This document shows, one piece after another, positions 43,928-53,721 of a stretch of 64,000 nt of DNA. The position numbers and the translations under genes were made by a program. Each line of letters opens with the position of its first letter. The stretch's first letter is position 1. The DNA is from Mucilaginibacter aquariorum (GTDB taxonomy: Bacteria; Bacteroidota; Bacteroidia; Sphingobacteriales; Sphingobacteriaceae). Under the pieces are notes generated by a model. It was given only the letters and a program-made list of their open reading frames with translations. It made no database searches and was not told the origin of the DNA. The DNA is taken from assembly GCF_024498135.1 (NCBI RefSeq), contig NZ_JANHOH010000001.1, positions 1,798,001 through 1,862,000 of the forward strand, given 5' to 3'.

Positions 43928-45466
43928 TTAGTTCTTACTTATAGGAAACGCCGGAAATAACAAACTGGTATTACTTACAAACGCAATATGCTTACTATCA
44001 GGCGACCACGATGGTGTATTGATAGTGCCCTGGCCGCCATATAAATAGGCAACTACTTTTGAGGGGCCGCCGCCTACTGGCATTACACGTAAATAAACGT
44101 GTTTGTAAAAGGGGTGATCACCGGGGGCAACCTCGCTTTTAAGGAAGGTGATATATACTATCCACTTACCATCGGGCGATACATGCGGAAACCAGTTGTT
44201 ATTATCATCATTAGTGATCTGTGTTTGTTCGGAGCCGTCGGCTTTCATTCGCCAAACCTGCATCAGGCCAGACCGTACGGAGTTAAAGTAGATATATTGG
44301 CCATCAGGTGTATACTCCGGGCCGTCATCTAAACCGGGAGTGTTGGTCAGCCTTTCTTCGGGGCCGCCCGCAACCGGCACACGATATACATCGTATTCCT
44401 TATTACGTTCGCCGCAAAACACAAGATATTTGCCATCAGGCGACCAGCCGTGCATATACGATGCACCTTTACCGGTAACGGTAACCCTACGAGCCTCGCC
44501 CCCATTGGCAGGAACAACATAACCTATAGACGGGCCGCCATCGCCACTACTAATGGTGAGCCATTTGCCATCAAAAGAAAGCACATGATCGTTATTATTA
44601 TTTTTAGCGATACCGGTGTTTAAAACGGTTGGAGTATTGGTAGCCAGGTTAAATTTATATAACGAACCGTCGCTGTTATAGATAAGCGATTTGCCGTCGA
44701 GCATCCAGTTTGGTGCCTGTAATGATTTTGGCGACTGATAAATGATCCGGCTGTTTTGCGTTGCCATATCCAGTATCTCGATACTACTGCCTAAATATTG
44801 CTTATAAGGCACAAGATCCGGCGGGGCCGGCGCAACGATGCGTACATTACTAAACGTTGCCTTTTCTACAACATCCGCGTTATGCGAGCAAACAAATATG
44901 CCTACATATACTTCATCACCCAGGTCAAGATCGATCTTTTCTTCGGGGCCAAAAACATCACCCTTGCGGGCCACCGACATTATGTAGGTGCTTCCTTTTC
45001 TTTCCAGCTGGATAACACCGGCCGAAGTAATCGCGGATTTTTGCTCTTTAGTACTATCGCCCACAGCTTTGCGATACTGTAAGGAAGTTAACCCATCGCC
45101 ATGAACAACAGCATTGATATGTGGGGATTTACCATCTAATGTTTTGCGCACCATTAAACCGAATTTGCGGTGTGCCTCGGTACCTTTACCTATAAACTCC
45201 GCATTTGTGCGCAGTATAAAATCACCCTTTATGCGTTTCCACACAAAATGGAACTCATCTTTATCAAACCAAATATTTGCTCCTGATCCGCTAACGGTGT
45301 ATTGCTGTGTTTGGGCATCATATTCAACGTTGCCTTTATGCTTTACTGTACCTATATCTGTATTACCATCAAAAATGCCAATTGCTTTAGTTTGAGAATA
45401 CCCGCTTGTAGCAAATACAGCCATTGCCAGCAAGCCGACAAATAAACAAATAGCTTTTTTACACAT
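43928..45466 (-). CDS. TolB-like beta-propeller protein fused to a concanavalin-like domain, exported
   Basis: A 512-residue protein with a signal peptide (to about residue 24, GYS-QT). Residues ~30-215 form a lectin-like jelly-roll (DEFHFVWKRIKGDFILRTNAEFIG and GLTSLQYRKAVGDS). Residues ~220-505 are WD40-like PD40 repeats, with recurring patterns such as SPDGKYLVF, TPDGQYIYFNS and SPDGKWIVYITF. This is not the Tol-Pal TolB; it is an exported sugar-locus protein of unknown activity. It is the first gene of the run TolB-TIM barrel-subunit 3-GMC. The jelly-roll domain may bind a polysaccharide. Confidence 0.87.
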   Translation of the reverse strand: MCKKAICLFVGLLAMAVFATSGYSQTKAIGIFDGNTDIGTVKHKGNVEYDAQTQQYTVSGSGANIWFDKDEFHFVWKRIKGDFILRTNAEFIGKGTEAHRKFGLMVRKTLDGKSPHINAVVHGDGLTSLQYRKAVGDSTKEQKSAITSAGVIQLERKGSTYIMSVARKGDVFGPEEKIDLDLGDEVYVGIFVCSHNADVVEKATFSNVRIVAPAPPDLVPYKQYLGSSIEILDMATQNSRIIYQSPKSLQAPNWMLDGKSLIYNSDGSLYKFNLATNTPTVLNTGIAKNNNNDHVLSFDGKWLTISSGDGGPSIGYVVPANGGEARRVTVTGKGASYMHGWSPDGKYLVFCGERNKEYDVYRVPVAGGPEERLTNTPGLDDGPEYTPDGQYIYFNSVRSGLMQVWRMKADGSEQTQITNDDNNNWFPHVSPDGKWIVYITFLKSEVAPGDHPFYKHVYLRVMPVGGGPSKVVAYLYGGQGTINTPSWSPDSKHIAFVSNTSLLFPAFPISKN

Positions 45467-45544
45467 CAGATTATTAGGTTATGTATAATTGGTTGACTAA
45501 GTTATATATTCATTTGTAAAAATCACAGTGTAAAAATTGCTTTT

Positions 45545-45582
45545 AAATAAAAAAGGGACGCTTTCGCATCCCTTTTTTATTT
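45545..45582 (-). terminator. Strong Rho-independent terminator after the desaturase gene
   Basis: AAATAAAAAAGGGA (45545-45558) is paired with TCCCTTTTTTATTT (45569-45582), a 14-bp perfect stem with a short inner GC pair and a CTTTC-type loop. It lies about 38 bp after the minus-strand desaturase stop. The poly-A/poly-T arms would let it work in both directions. Confidence 0.88.
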
Positions 45583-45619
45583 AAACTTATTAATAAGGTT
45601 AAAATAGTATCATAAATTG

Positions 45620-46705
45620 TTAAACACGTTCTGTAGCAAATATCTGCTTCCCCGTTGTTGGGCAAAACACAGGTTCGGTTATTTTTTTAACCTTTTCTTT
45701 AATATGCTCTTTATAGAATTGCTTTTTTGAATCGTGATAATGGCTTACCGCGCCTATCATGTGCATAAACTTAATGTAATACCACGCGCTATCAACCTGG
45801 TGTGGTTTAAAACCCGAACGTGCACTTTTTGGGAACAAGTGGTGGTTGTTATGCCATTCGCCTGCAACTATACCGGGCCAAAGCTGGTTTACCGACATAT
45901 CCTTACGGTTATGATCAATACCTTCGCGGCGTTTATCTTCGCCTTTTCCGTGGCCTTCGTAATTAAAGGTACGTACACCAACGGCCCAAAAGCCTGCCGC
46001 GCCAAATATGGCACAAGCTAAACCCATACCGCCAAGCAGGTAAAAAGCTGTAAACCAAAATGCCCAGTTAGCAATAACACCCAGAATCATGTGGAACGGA
46101 TTAGCTACCGATCCCCATTTTTTGTACTGGGCATAAGTGTTACAGGTAACACCGGTATGCTTCATTAAAGTAAGGCAACGGTTGTATCCTTTTTCATCCA
46201 GGTTACGGTTAACCGGCTGGTGATTTGCATCAGCTAAAAAGCAATACAGGAAACCGCCTTGCGCGTTGTACGGATCGCCGGGGGTATCAGATAATGCGTG
46301 GTGCACGTGGTGCGATATCGCATAGATCTCTTCCGGGATAATTTTAAGGGTAAGATTTTGGGTGAAGAAACGCCAAAAATTGTTTTTGAATTTAAAAGCA
46401 CCGTGGGTACAGTACCTGTGATACCATATAGTACCATGGGTACCCATTACAATCATGCTGTAAACAAAGGCTATAACTAAACCTGTAATGCTAAAATATT
46501 TAAATATAAACAGGAACAAAAAAGGCGTAAGGCACAAAACCATAGCCCAGCTCATAAAAGAAAGCCAGTTTTTTTTGTTACTGAAAATATTTAATCTCGA
46601 AAAAAATTCAGAAAAGATTTGTCTGGGGGTTGGCTTAGAAAGTTCGCCATTAGCATCCTTCCATCCGTAAGATGGTTCTTCCAGCACGTCGTGTATAAAT
46701 GCCAT
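45620..46705 (-). CDS. Acyl-CoA/fatty acid delta-9-type desaturase
   Basis: A 361-residue integral membrane desaturase. The three His boxes are present: HRYCTH (~98-103), HHVHH (~134-138) and HNNHH (~273-277), which bind the di-iron centre. Hydrophobic pairs before and after the boxes fit four membrane helices. It introduces a cis double bond into membrane fatty acyl chains. It stands alone with its own terminator and is convergent with the sugar genes only in neighbourhood, not function. Confidence 0.92.
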   Translation of the reverse strand: MAFIHDVLEEPSYGWKDANGELSKPTPRQIFSEFFSRLNIFSNKKNWLSFMSWAMVLCLTPFLFLFIFKYFSITGLVIAFVYSMIVMGTHGTIWYHRYCTHGAFKFKNNFWRFFTQNLTLKIIPEEIYAISHHVHHALSDTPGDPYNAQGGFLYCFLADANHQPVNRNLDEKGYNRCLTLMKHTGVTCNTYAQYKKWGSVANPFHMILGVIANWAFWFTAFYLLGGMGLACAIFGAAGFWAVGVRTFNYEGHGKGEDKRREGIDHNRKDMSVNQLWPGIVAGEWHNNHHLFPKSARSGFKPHQVDSAWYYIKFMHMIGAVSHYHDSKKQFYKEHIKEKVKKITEPVFCPTTGKQIFATERV

Positions 46706-46915
46706 TTAGTATCGGGAGTTTATTTTAATCAATCGGGTTATACGGGGATTTGCGCATTAAAGTTAACCAAAAGTTTTGAAATACCGTTAAAAAAATTAAT
46801 AAATAATTAAATTGTCATTAAAATGTCTGCCTTATTGCAACATTTGTATGACATTGGCGCAATTGTTAAACTTCCCAATACATTCACTGTCATTAGGCTA
46901 AATATTTTAAATGCC

Positions 46916-49696
46916 ATGGCAAAATATCTACTTATTACCTTATCCATCATTTTATTTAGTTGCTTTTTTACACAACGCCTATATGCCCAGCAACCCCGCG
47001 CAGTTAGCGGAACAATAGTAGATACACTGGGTGCCGTGGCTGGTGTTACCGTCAAATTAACTTCAGATGCAGACAGTGTAGTTGTGGCAAGTGATATGAA
47101 AGGTGTGTTCAGCTTCCCCGAAGTAAGATCGAAGAACTTTAAGATCACCGTTTCTGGCCTGGGCTACCAGGTATATACGCGAAAATATGTAATGGATAAT
47201 GATACCAAGCCTATCCAGCTTGCCCCCATCAAGCTAAAGATACAGATGAACTACCTGAGCGTGGTGAACATTACTGCTATTAACCCTATTGTTATTAAAG
47301 AAGATACTGTTGAATATAATGCCGCGGCCTATAAGGTAAGGGAAGGTTCGCAGGTGGAGGATCTGATAAAGAAGATGCCGGGCATTACTGTTGATAAGGA
47401 TGGAAATGTTACTGCCCATGGCAAGCAGGTAACCAAAGTACGTGTAAACGGCAAGGATTACTTTAGCGGTGATGTGCAAACCGCCACTCAAAACTTACCT
47501 GCGGATATTGTAGAGAACATACAGGTGATTGATGATTATGGCGACCAGGCCAACCTTACCGGCATAAAAACCGGCGAACCTGATAAAATATTGAACATTA
47601 CCATTCAGAAGGGTAAACGTACGGGCAAATTTGGCCAGGCAACCGTTGGCGCGGGCAACGACGACCGGTATATTGCCAAATTATCTGCCAACGCGTTTAA
47701 AGAGGACAGGCAGATATCAGTTATCGGCACGCTGAATAACACAAATACCAATTCGTTTAACTTGGCTACCGGTGGCGGAGGTGGTGGACGCGGCGGCGGT
47801 GGTGGTGGCAGCAATGCAGGTGGTGGCGTAAGCACAGCCAATGGCATTACCACTAATCGGTCTATAGGGTTTAATTACCGGAACGATTGGAGTAAAAAGA
47901 TAACGGTTTACGGCAGTTACAGTTTTGCTGACCGGGACCGCCTAACAACCAGTACATCGCAAACACAAAACCATTTTCAAACCGGCGATATTATTAATAA
48001 CGATAACAGTATAGGGCGCAGTAACAATATTAATCACCGCTTTGATTTTAATATGGAGTATCGTATTGATACCGCCAACTACCTCAAAATAAATCCCAGC
48101 TTTTCGTACAACTCATCAAACACTACCAACACAGATACTTTTAGCAATACACGTAAAAACATACGGATAAACGGTAATGAGCTGGCAATAACCAATGCTT
48201 CATCGCCAAGTGGCGGGATAAGCTTTTTGTATAACCATAAATTTAAAAAGAAAGGGCGCAATTTCAGCATAAACACCGGCCTTAACTTTTCAAAGAACAC
48301 GCAGGGCCTGGACGAGCAATACATTACACAACCGCAAGACCCTACAATACCACCCTACCAGCAAATCAACACCAACAACAATGCTATGCGGGGCAATATC
48401 AGCTTAAGCTATACCGAGCCTATTGGCAAAACCACTTACCTGGAAGCTAATTACGCCTACAACTATTCCAAAACAGATAATAACCGCTATAACTATAAGG
48501 TTGACCCGGTTAGCGGTGCAGAAACCTATGTAGACTCGTTAAGTACTATTTATAACTATCAATTTATAACCAACCGCTTTGGGTTAAATATACGGGGGAT
48601 ACATACTAAGTATAACTACACGGTGGGTATGGCGGTACAGCCGGCTACGTTAAATGGCGAATCGCATAATTTTGCTACATCTACCAATACATTTAATTAC
48701 ATCCCTACTGCAAGGTTCATTTATAACTTTAAAAAGAACCACTCTTTATCTATAAATTATTCGGGCACCAATAACCAGCCGTCGTTTACGCAACTACAAT
48801 TACAGCCAGATCTTTCGAACCCGCAAAACAGGGTGTATGGTAACCCCGACCTAAAACCCGAATTTAACAACAACATAAGCCTGCGATATAACCAGTTTGA
48901 TATTGCCAGTGGCAACTCCTTATTTACCAACTTATCGTTCACCTCCACCCAAAATAAAATTGTGACAAATTCGCAGCCGCTGATAATTCCAGGCGGCAAC
49001 GATAGCACCAGCACCACGCAGGAAACGCGCTATTTGAATACCAACGGTTATTATTCTGCAAACGGTAATTATGCTTTTTCAAAACCATTTGCCAATCGTA
49101 AGTACACCGTAACTTTAAATGGTGGGGCAAACTTTAACAATAACATCAACTATTTAGGCGGGGAACGTAACCTGGGTAAAAACTGGGTGTTTAACCAGGG
49201 TGCCAAACTGCGGGTAGATCTTGACAGCCTGATGGATACCGAAATAAGCGGCAATTACAGCATTAACACTACCCGCTACAGCCAATCACAAATTAGTACC
49301 GATGCTAAAACCTGGACATTTGGGCTGGATGGCCGCAACTACTTTTTTAACAACCTGGTTTTAGGTTATAATCTTACCCAAACCATTACCCATGGTTTCA
49401 GCAGTACGGTTAAGGCCAACCCTACGCTGCTGAGTACCTATGTAGAATATCAGTTTATGAAAAACCATTTGGCTGCATTACGGTTCCAGGCATTTGATAT
49501 GTTTAATCAAAACACAGGCGTATCGCGCGTTGTTAGTGGTAATCAGATCATAGATACCCGCACCAACCGTTTGGGCAGATACTTTATGCTTACGTTTACT
49601 ATGCGCCTGCAAAAATTCGCGGGCAGGCAAGGTGGTGGCCGTAATGGCGGCGGCGGTAGGCGCGGTGGTGGTGGCGGCGGTCGTCGTGGTAATTAA
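46916..49696 (+). CDS. Outer-membrane beta-barrel protein, TonB-dependent type
   Basis: About 926 residues from the ATG at 46916, chosen because it opens with a signal peptide (MAKYLLITLSIILFS...YA-QQ); the frame from 46823 adds 31 residues without a signal. A carboxypeptidase-like regulatory domain (VSGTIVDTLGAVAGVTVKL, residues ~27-105) precedes a plug-like region (VEDLIKKMPGITVDKDGNVT) and a large beta-barrel. Oddities: a Gly-rich internal loop and a Gly/Arg-rich C-terminus (last ~25 residues) after the barrel. No SusD partner is present, so it is an orphan outer-membrane protein with no assigned substrate. Confidence 0.9.
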   Translation: MAKYLLITLSIILFSCFFTQRLYAQQPRAVSGTIVDTLGAVAGVTVKLTSDADSVVVASDMKGVFSFPEVRSKNFKITVSGLGYQVYTRKYVMDNDTKPIQLAPIKLKIQMNYLSVVNITAINPIVIKEDTVEYNAAAYKVREGSQVEDLIKKMPGITVDKDGNVTAHGKQVTKVRVNGKDYFSGDVQTATQNLPADIVENIQVIDDYGDQANLTGIKTGEPDKILNITIQKGKRTGKFGQATVGAGNDDRYIAKLSANAFKEDRQISVIGTLNNTNTNSFNLATGGGGGGRGGGGGGSNAGGGVSTANGITTNRSIGFNYRNDWSKKITVYGSYSFADRDRLTTSTSQTQNHFQTGDIINNDNSIGRSNNINHRFDFNMEYRIDTANYLKINPSFSYNSSNTTNTDTFSNTRKNIRINGNELAITNASSPSGGISFLYNHKFKKKGRNFSINTGLNFSKNTQGLDEQYITQPQDPTIPPYQQINTNNNAMRGNISLSYTEPIGKTTYLEANYAYNYSKTDNNRYNYKVDPVSGAETYVDSLSTIYNYQFITNRFGLNIRGIHTKYNYTVGMAVQPATLNGESHNFATSTNTFNYIPTARFIYNFKKNHSLSINYSGTNNQPSFTQLQLQPDLSNPQNRVYGNPDLKPEFNNNISLRYNQFDIASGNSLFTNLSFTSTQNKIVTNSQPLIIPGGNDSTSTTQETRYLNTNGYYSANGNYAFSKPFANRKYTVTLNGGANFNNNINYLGGERNLGKNWVFNQGAKLRVDLDSLMDTEISGNYSINTTRYSQSQISTDAKTWTFGLDGRNYFFNNLVLGYNLTQTITHGFSSTVKANPTLLSTYVEYQFMKNHLAALRFQAFDMFNQNTGVSRVVSGNQIIDTRTNRLGRYFMLTFTMRLQKFAGRQGGGRNGGGGRRGGGGGGRRGN

Positions 49697-49723
49697 TTTT
49701 AGGTTTTTATCTATCTTTATAAA

Positions 49724-50152
49724 ATGATAACCGGGGATAAAGTTTACCCCTCAAAAAAGGGGTTTATTATATATGTAGTGATAGCTTTGCTCATCATAAT
49801 TGAGATCAGCTACTTCTTTCATAACCTTTATTTACCAGCCATAGTTTGCCTGGCTTTAACCGGTGTAATTGTTTTCCCTATTGTGTTTAACACCTGCTAC
49901 ACTATAAGCAATAATATATTGAAGGTAAAGTCCGGCTTTTTATTAAACCGGTCAATTCCTATCGAAAGCATAAAAAAGATAGTGCCCTGCCATACTATTT
50001 TAAGCGCGCCTGCCTTATCCTTTGATAGGTTAGAGGTGTTTTATAACAAGTACGATTCTGTGGTTATCTCTCCGGTAAAAAAGGATGATTTTATTGCCGA
50101 CCTCCAAAAAATAAACCCGGCCATTGAGTATATTAACAAAGCCGATGAATAA
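49724..50152 (+). CDS. PH-domain membrane protein (YyaB/PH_6 type)
   Basis: A 142-residue protein with two membrane helices (residues ~13-33 and ~37-58) followed by a small bacterial pleckstrin-homology-like domain (CYTISNNILKVKSGFLLNRSIPIESIKKI). The RSIPIESIKKI stretch matches the PH_6 pattern. Function unknown. It lies 27 bp after the beta-barrel gene on the same strand. Confidence 0.75.
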   Translation: MITGDKVYPSKKGFIIYVVIALLIIIEISYFFHNLYLPAIVCLALTGVIVFPIVFNTCYTISNNILKVKSGFLLNRSIPIESIKKIVPCHTILSAPALSFDRLEVFYNKYDSVVISPVKKDDFIADLQKINPAIEYINKADE

Positions 50153-50164
50153 TTAGATCTAAAA

Positions 50165-50863
50165 ATGCTAAAACGCTACTTACTACTATTTACCGTTATT
50201 TTAATCGTAAACAATTGTTATGCCCAGGATACCCTTGAAATAAAAAGGAAAATATCCGGCGATGTTACCGAAGTTTTTAAAGTATTGGCCCGCGATGTAA
50301 ATACAAGGCAGGGCTTATTCAAGGCTTTGTATAAAAACAAGATCCCTGTAGCCAGCGGCATGTATGAAAACGACAAAAAAATTGGATTATGGAAATTTAC
50401 TGACCCGAAAGGCACCATAATTCAAACGTACGATTATTCTACCGGCAGGTTATTTTACGAAGCGCCCGAAGATACTACATCGCACCTGCGGTATTTTGTA
50501 GACAAAACGCTTAACCCCGGTGATAAGGTTACCAAGCCCGTTAAAATAGGTGGGATATATTATGGTTATTTACCTTATCTAACCTTATTTACCTTACCTA
50601 AAGAATATCGAGAAATTGACAGAGATGCTATTACAGCTGTGGTTGAACTGCTGGTGAGCCCCGGTGGCCGCTTAGCAGTTTTCAAAGTAACTTTAACGGC
50701 CTATCCATATACCCAGCCTTTTAAAACCGTAAACATGAACATTAAGCTACCCGACCCGGCAGATGTTATATTTATTCCCGCCAAATTAAACGGCGAGCCA
50801 ATTGCCTGCCGTATTCTTATACGTTGTGTTGTTAATAACAGATGGCATCTTGACTACGAATAG
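50165..50863 (+). CDS. Exported protein with MORN-like and TonB-C-like segments, function unknown
   Basis: A 232-residue protein with a signal peptide (to about residue 20, CYA-QD). It contains one MORN-like motif (SGMYENDKKIGLWKFTD) followed by a segment similar to the TonB C-terminal domain (AVVELLVSPGGRLAVFKV). This combination is common in Bacteroidota envelope proteins of unknown role. It follows the PH-domain gene by 12 bp and may be in the same operon as the beta-barrel protein. I do not recognise a specific family. Confidence 0.72.
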   Translation: MLKRYLLLFTVILIVNNCYAQDTLEIKRKISGDVTEVFKVLARDVNTRQGLFKALYKNKIPVASGMYENDKKIGLWKFTDPKGTIIQTYDYSTGRLFYEAPEDTTSHLRYFVDKTLNPGDKVTKPVKIGGIYYGYLPYLTLFTLPKEYREIDRDAITAVVELLVSPGGRLAVFKVTLTAYPYTQPFKTVNMNIKLPDPADVIFIPAKLNGEPIACRILIRCVVNNRWHLDYE

Positions 50864-50901
50864 ATATTTCTTGCCCCCATCTTTAACAATTGCCCTTAAA
50901 C

Positions 50902-50928
50902 AAAAAGAGACGCGATGATCGCGTCTCT
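50902..50928 (-). terminator. Rho-independent terminator after the SlyD-like gene
   Basis: AGAGACGCGAT (50906-50916) and ATCGCGTCTCT (50918-50928) form an 11-bp inverted repeat; on the minus strand it is followed by five T residues. It closes the FKBP gene, 24 bp past its stop codon. On the plus strand there is no T-run. Confidence 0.82.
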
Positions 50929-50951
50929 CTATAAGAATATTTACTGTGATA

Positions 50952-51452
50952 TTAATGAGCGTGATGGCCATCCGGACCATGTGCATGGCCGTGTGACAGT
51001 TCTTCGGGTGTTGCCGGGCGAACGTTTAATATTTCACCTTTAAAGTGCAATTCCTGGCCTGCCATTGGGTGGTTAAGGTCAACTATAACTGAATCTTCGG
51101 TGATAGATACAACCTGGCCCTTGAAACGGTTGCCATTGTTATCCTGTAAAGGTAAAACCTCGCCAACTTGCGGCATATCAGTTCCTTTAAACATTTCTAA
51201 AGGCAGGTTAGCTACAGCTTCTTCATCAAACTCGCCATAACCTTCTGATGCAGTTATACGGAAATCATAAGTATCACCGGTTGAAAGGGTGCTTAATTCC
51301 TCTTCAAATTTTGGTATCATTTGCCCGGCACCAAACAAAAAGGTTAATGGCTGCTCTTGTGTTGCGCTTTCCTGTAAGCCTTCTGTTCCGTCCTCTTTTT
51401 TAACATACAAATCGTATGTTAATGATACTACGTGTTGTGGTTGAATTTTCAT
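50952..51452 (-). CDS. FKBP-type peptidyl-prolyl isomerase, SlyD-like
   Basis: A 166-residue SlyD-type PPIase. The FKBP half has LTYDLYVKKEDGT, the PLTFLFGAGQMIPKFEEEL stretch, and an inserted-flap chaperone region (YGEFDEEAVANLPLEMF) that marks SlyD. The C-terminus is His-rich (HGHAHGPDGHHAH), a known nickel/metal-binding feature of SlyD tails. It acts in the cytoplasm as chaperone and prolyl isomerase. It lies downstream of the YyaL-like gene on the minus strand, with its own terminator. Confidence 0.92.
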   Translation of the reverse strand: MKIQPQHVVSLTYDLYVKKEDGTEGLQESATQEQPLTFLFGAGQMIPKFEEELSTLSTGDTYDFRITASEGYGEFDEEAVANLPLEMFKGTDMPQVGEVLPLQDNNGNRFKGQVVSITEDSVIVDLNHPMAGQELHFKGEILNVRPATPEELSHGHAHGPDGHHAH

Positions 51453-51531
51453 CTAATGTTTGTTTTTAGGTTTGGAACTCCATCCTGGCGTTAGCCGGGT
51501 TATCTCAATACCTGTTTATTTGTATAAGGAA

Positions 51532-53553
51532 TTAATTATTTATTTGTTTTAATGCGTCTGTGATATTGTAGGCCGGTAAACCGCAGGTTTTATCCCTGCA
51601 TACGAATATCCGGGTATCGTTATTAAATTTTTCAGCCAGCAAAGGTAAACTTCCATTCTTACCACCCAACATAATTTTATTAGGAATGTAATTTTGTTCC
51701 ATTTCAATGCGCTTTGTTTCAGCATTGTTACCGGTAATGGCAACTTCATAAGTACCAAAAACCTCATCAAGCAACAATATCGTCCAGTTAGAATAGGCCG
51801 TACTATACTTAGCCAAATGCGGAACAATGTTGCGCAGTAACTGTGCCGATACCTCCAGGTAGCCTTCATTATCAAAAAACAAGCCCAGCTTTTTCAGGTT
51901 GCGCGCCATCACCGAGTTTGATGCAGGTATCACCCCATCCATAATTTCAGATTTACGGGCGATGAGCATTTCGTCATTATCTGCCGTGTAAAAAAACACC
52001 CCACCTTCTTCATTATAGTAATGGGCAAGAGTATAGTCGGCAAGTTTTTGCGCCTGTATCAGCCATACCTCGTTAAAGGTAACTTCGTATAGTGTGATAA
52101 AAGCGTCTATAACATTGGCGTAGTCATCAAGGAAGGAGGCCTCTCCCCGGCCCTCTCCTTCGGAGAGGGAGGCCCCTTTTTTATAAACCCTCGATAGTTT
52201 AGCGCCGCTTAGCAGGTTGTCCGTTATAAACCCGGCATTCTTTAGTGCCAGTTCTAAATATTGGGGGTTGTTAAATGCGCGGTAGGCTTCGCAAAGTCCT
52301 TTCAGCATCAGGCCGTTCCACGATGCTAATATCTTATTATCCAGCCCCGGGCGTATACGTTTGCTGCGGGCGTCCAGTACTTTTTTGCGGGATGTATTGA
52401 TCCTGCTTACTAATTCATCAACCGATAGCCCAAGCTTTTCGGCCAGTTCTGCATCCTCTTCCCTGCGGAAGAATACGTTGGATCGCTCCTCTTCCCAGTT
52501 GCCATCTTCGGTAACGTGGTAATAGATATTGAACAGGTCGGCATCATCGCCCAGTATCTCTTCGATCTCTGCCTTGGTAAAAATATAGAACTTGCCCTCC
52601 TTACCCTCGCTATCCGCATCAAGCGCCGAGTAAAAGCCATTTTCGGGCGATGTAAGTTCGCGGCCAATAAAAGTTATGATCTCATCAACAATGGTTTTAT
52701 AAAGCGGATCGGGGTTCCAGGTGTAAGCCTCGGCATATAAGCTCACCAGTTGCCCGTTATCATAAAGCATTTTCTCGAAATGCGGTACATGCCAAACACC
52801 GTCAACCGCGTAGCGGGCAAAGCCCCCGCCAATGTGATCATAAATACCACCAAAGGCCATTTTCTTCAGCGTCAGCTTTACATTTTCGGCCAGGCCTTCG
52901 TCCTTCATCAAATGGGCATAGCGCATCAAAAACAATGAATTATTTGGCATCGGGAATTTTGGCGCGCCACCAAACCCACCTTCAACCGGGTCTATGTACC
53001 TGCGCCAGGTATTCATGATAACTTCCAGGTCGGCTTTGGTATAGTCGGGTTGCTCTTTTACAAAAGCAACAGATTCATATTGTTTAATGCCTTCGGTCAG
53101 GCGTACAGCATAATCTTCGGCTTCTTCGGGTTTGGTTTTGTAGAAATCGGCCAGGTTAAACAGCAGGCTTGTCCAGTCGTTTTTACGGAAATAGGTACCG
53201 CCATAAATAGGCCGCTGGTCGGGCAGGCAGATACAATTTAATGGCCAGCCTCCCCTCCCGCTCATCAGTTGAATGGCGCTCATGTAGATCTGGTCAACGT
53301 CGGGGCGTTCCTCCCGGTCAACTTTTATACAAACAAAGTACTCGTTCATAACGGCAGCCACCGCCTCATCCTCAAAGCTTTCGTGCTCCATAACATGGCA
53401 CCAGTGGCAGGCCGAGTAACCAATGCTAACTAATATCAGCTTGTTCTCGTCCTTTGCTTTCTGCAGGGCTTCTGCCCCCCAGGGGTACCAGTTAACCGGG
53501 TTATTGGCATGCTGTAATAAATATGGCGAGGTGGAGTTGGCGAGCTTGTTCAT
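51532..53553 (-). CDS. YyaL/DUF255 thioredoxin-like protein with an in-frame repeat insertion
   Basis: A 673-residue protein. The N-terminal thioredoxin-like domain (~1-165) has the CHWC motif at about 49-52 and starts with [20 protein letters not shown], typical of DUF255/YyaL. A (alpha/alpha)6 barrel-like C-terminal part follows. Around residues 459-472 there is an unusual [14 protein letters not shown] stretch that interrupts the conserved [12 protein letters not shown] neighbourhood. It is encoded by the palindromic repeat at 52141-52176, kept in frame. The function of the family is unclear (linked to redox and carbohydrate-related roles). Whether the insert disturbs folding is not known. 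Confidence 0.88.
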   Translation of the reverse strand: MNKLANSTSPYLLQHANNPVNWYPWGAEALQKAKDENKLILVSIGYSACHWCHVMEHESFEDEAVAAVMNEYFVCIKVDREERPDVDQIYMSAIQLMSGRGGWPLNCICLPDQRPIYGGTYFRKNDWTSLLFNLADFYKTKPEEAEDYAVRLTEGIKQYESVAFVKEQPDYTKADLEVIMNTWRRYIDPVEGGFGGAPKFPMPNNSLFLMRYAHLMKDEGLAENVKLTLKKMAFGGIYDHIGGGFARYAVDGVWHVPHFEKMLYDNGQLVSLYAEAYTWNPDPLYKTIVDEIITFIGRELTSPENGFYSALDADSEGKEGKFYIFTKAEIEEILGDDADLFNIYYHVTEDGNWEEERSNVFFRREEDAELAEKLGLSVDELVSRINTSRKKVLDARSKRIRPGLDNKILASWNGLMLKGLCEAYRAFNNPQYLELALKNAGFITDNLLSGAKLSRVYKKGASLSEGEGRGEASFLDDYANVIDAFITLYEVTFNEVWLIQAQKLADYTLAHYYNEEGGVFFYTADNDEMLIARKSEIMDGVIPASNSVMARNLKKLGLFFDNEGYLEVSAQLLRNIVPHLAKYSTAYSNWTILLLDEVFGTYEVAITGNNAETKRIEMEQNYIPNKIMLGGKNGSLPLLAEKFNNDTRIFVCRDKTCGLPAYNITDALKQINN
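52141..52176. repeat. CCCTCTCC palindrome inserted in the YyaL-like gene
   Basis: CCCTCTCC (52151-52158)-ttc-GGAGAGGG (52162-52169), with GGCC/GAGG-type outer bases, is the same palindrome class as 4586-4604 and 53653-53721. It occurs inside the reading frame without a stop, encoding Gly, Glu and Ser-rich residues. Confidence 0.75.
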
Positions 53554-53652
53554 GAGGGTGGGTATCTATATTATAGAAAGGGCTAAATTGAGAATTGTTT
53601 TAAGGATGTGCAAACCAATCATACTTCTTATTTACTCACCGTCTACGCTGGA

Positions 53653-53721
53653 CTGCCCTCTCTTCGCTTCGCGTAAAGAGGGTTTTGCAATTTCACCCTC
53701 TTTGCGAAGCAGAGAGGGTCG
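53653..53721. repeat. Palindromic CCCTCT/AGAGGG repeat upstream of the YyaL-like gene
   Basis: Two inverted repeats occur in this spacer. One is CCCTCT...AGAGGG around 53656-53682; the other is ACCCTCTTTGC / GCAGAGAGGGT near 53695-53719. The sequences between them (CTTCGCTTCGC and GCGAAGCAGAG) are also complementary. It is another member of the short palindrome family seen at 4575 and 16967. Confidence 0.65.

Noticed and set aside
43928..45466. Tol-Pal system TolB
   Set aside because: No tolA/tolQ/tolR/pal nearby, and an N-terminal concanavalin-like domain instead of the TolB N-domain.
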